Shown piece by piece: positions 5,739 through 5,842 of a DNA stretch of 5,842 nucleotides (its first letter is position 1; every line of letters starts with the position of its first letter). Below the pieces are notes generated by a model. That model made no database searches, was not told the DNA's origin, and was given only the letters and a program-made list of their open reading frames with translations. This DNA is from an uncultured Bacteroidia bacterium (GTDB taxonomy: Bacteria > Bacteroidota > Bacteroidia > Bacteroidales > Prolixibacteraceae). The stretch covers positions 1 through 5,842 of the forward strand of contig CAIOOC010000339.1 of NCBI GenBank assembly GCA_903859795.1, in the 5' to 3' direction. A program made the translations under genes and the position numbers.

Positions 5739-5842
5739 ACGTGAACTTTATATTTTGATTTTCAGATAATTATTCCAGTCTTGGCATATTCGGCATGAAG
5801 AGATTTGCCTCAAGGCCACAGTCTCAAAGGAGTAAAATTAAC
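5739..5842. other. Upstream region of the dacB-type gene at the window edge
   Basis: 104 bases with no supportable gene. The promoter of the minus-strand carboxypeptidase gene should lie here, but I find no good TAnnTTTG on the minus strand. A plus-strand frame opens at ATG 5795 and runs 16 codons to the edge, with a low-complexity basic product that I do not accept as a gene. Confidence 0.45.
5803..5842. repeat. Possible edge of an interspersed intergenic repeat
   Basis: CTCAAGG at 5810-5816 and CTCAAAGG at 5823-5830 are near-identical direct repeats flanking GCCACAGT. The stretch, ending in AAAATTAAC, recalls the widespread CACAAAG/CTCAAAG-type intergenic repeats found in many Bacteroidota and other genomes, which produce spurious short translations such as FTPLRL on the opposite strand. 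The likeness is from memory, and the element would continue past the window. Confidence 0.3.

Noticed and set aside
5795..5842. Start of a divergent plus-strand gene at ATG 5795
   Set aside because: Only 16 codons are visible, rich in Arg/Ser/Gln, overlapping repeat-like DNA and without a ribosome binding site; not supportable.

Overview
The window looks like an ordinary chromosomal stretch from a member of the Bacteroidota. This is inferred from several signs. The sequence is moderately AT-rich with very AT-rich intergenic DNA, and the starts lack clear Shine-Dalgarno sites. A perfect TAnnTTTG promoter -7 element sits ahead of one gene. Exported proteins and lipoproteins dominate, and the protein families are ones common in that phylum (S9A peptidase, DUF3795, lipoprotein C1 peptidase, DacB/PBP4). 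Finer placement is not possible from this sequence.

Layout, left to right. The 3' part of a prolyl-oligopeptidase-family serine peptidase gene (1-896, +) runs in from the left edge and ends at a strong intrinsic terminator (924-969). Next is a 377-base gap without a convincing gene. It holds the terminator, a cluster of overlapping inverted repeats, a G-rich island of clearly higher GC than its surroundings, and a promoter -7 element. Then come an exported, probable outer-membrane beta-barrel protein (1274-2068, +), a cysteine-rich DUF3795 protein that seems to use a TTG start (2244-2606, +), a small cysteine-containing lipoprotein of unknown function (2646-3107, +, GTG start) and a lipoprotein papain-like cysteine peptidase with a complete catalytic set (3243-4214, +). 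A bidirectional terminator (4251-4277) separates this last gene from the convergent dacB-type gene (4296-5738, -) for a PBP4-like D-Ala-D-Ala carboxypeptidase/endopeptidase. The right edge (5739-5842) is non-coding and carries what may be the end of an interspersed repeat.

The genes do not form an obvious pathway. Most products act in the envelope: barrel protein, two lipoproteins and a peptidoglycan-trimming enzyme. Only the DUF3795 gene and the following lipoprotein gene (39 bases apart) are close enough to suggest a shared transcript. I see no CRISPR, phage, toxin-antitoxin, defence or biosynthetic system, and no clear undescribed system. The parts most worth a second look are the 971-1132 intergenic element and the uncharacterised Cys-containing lipoprotein.
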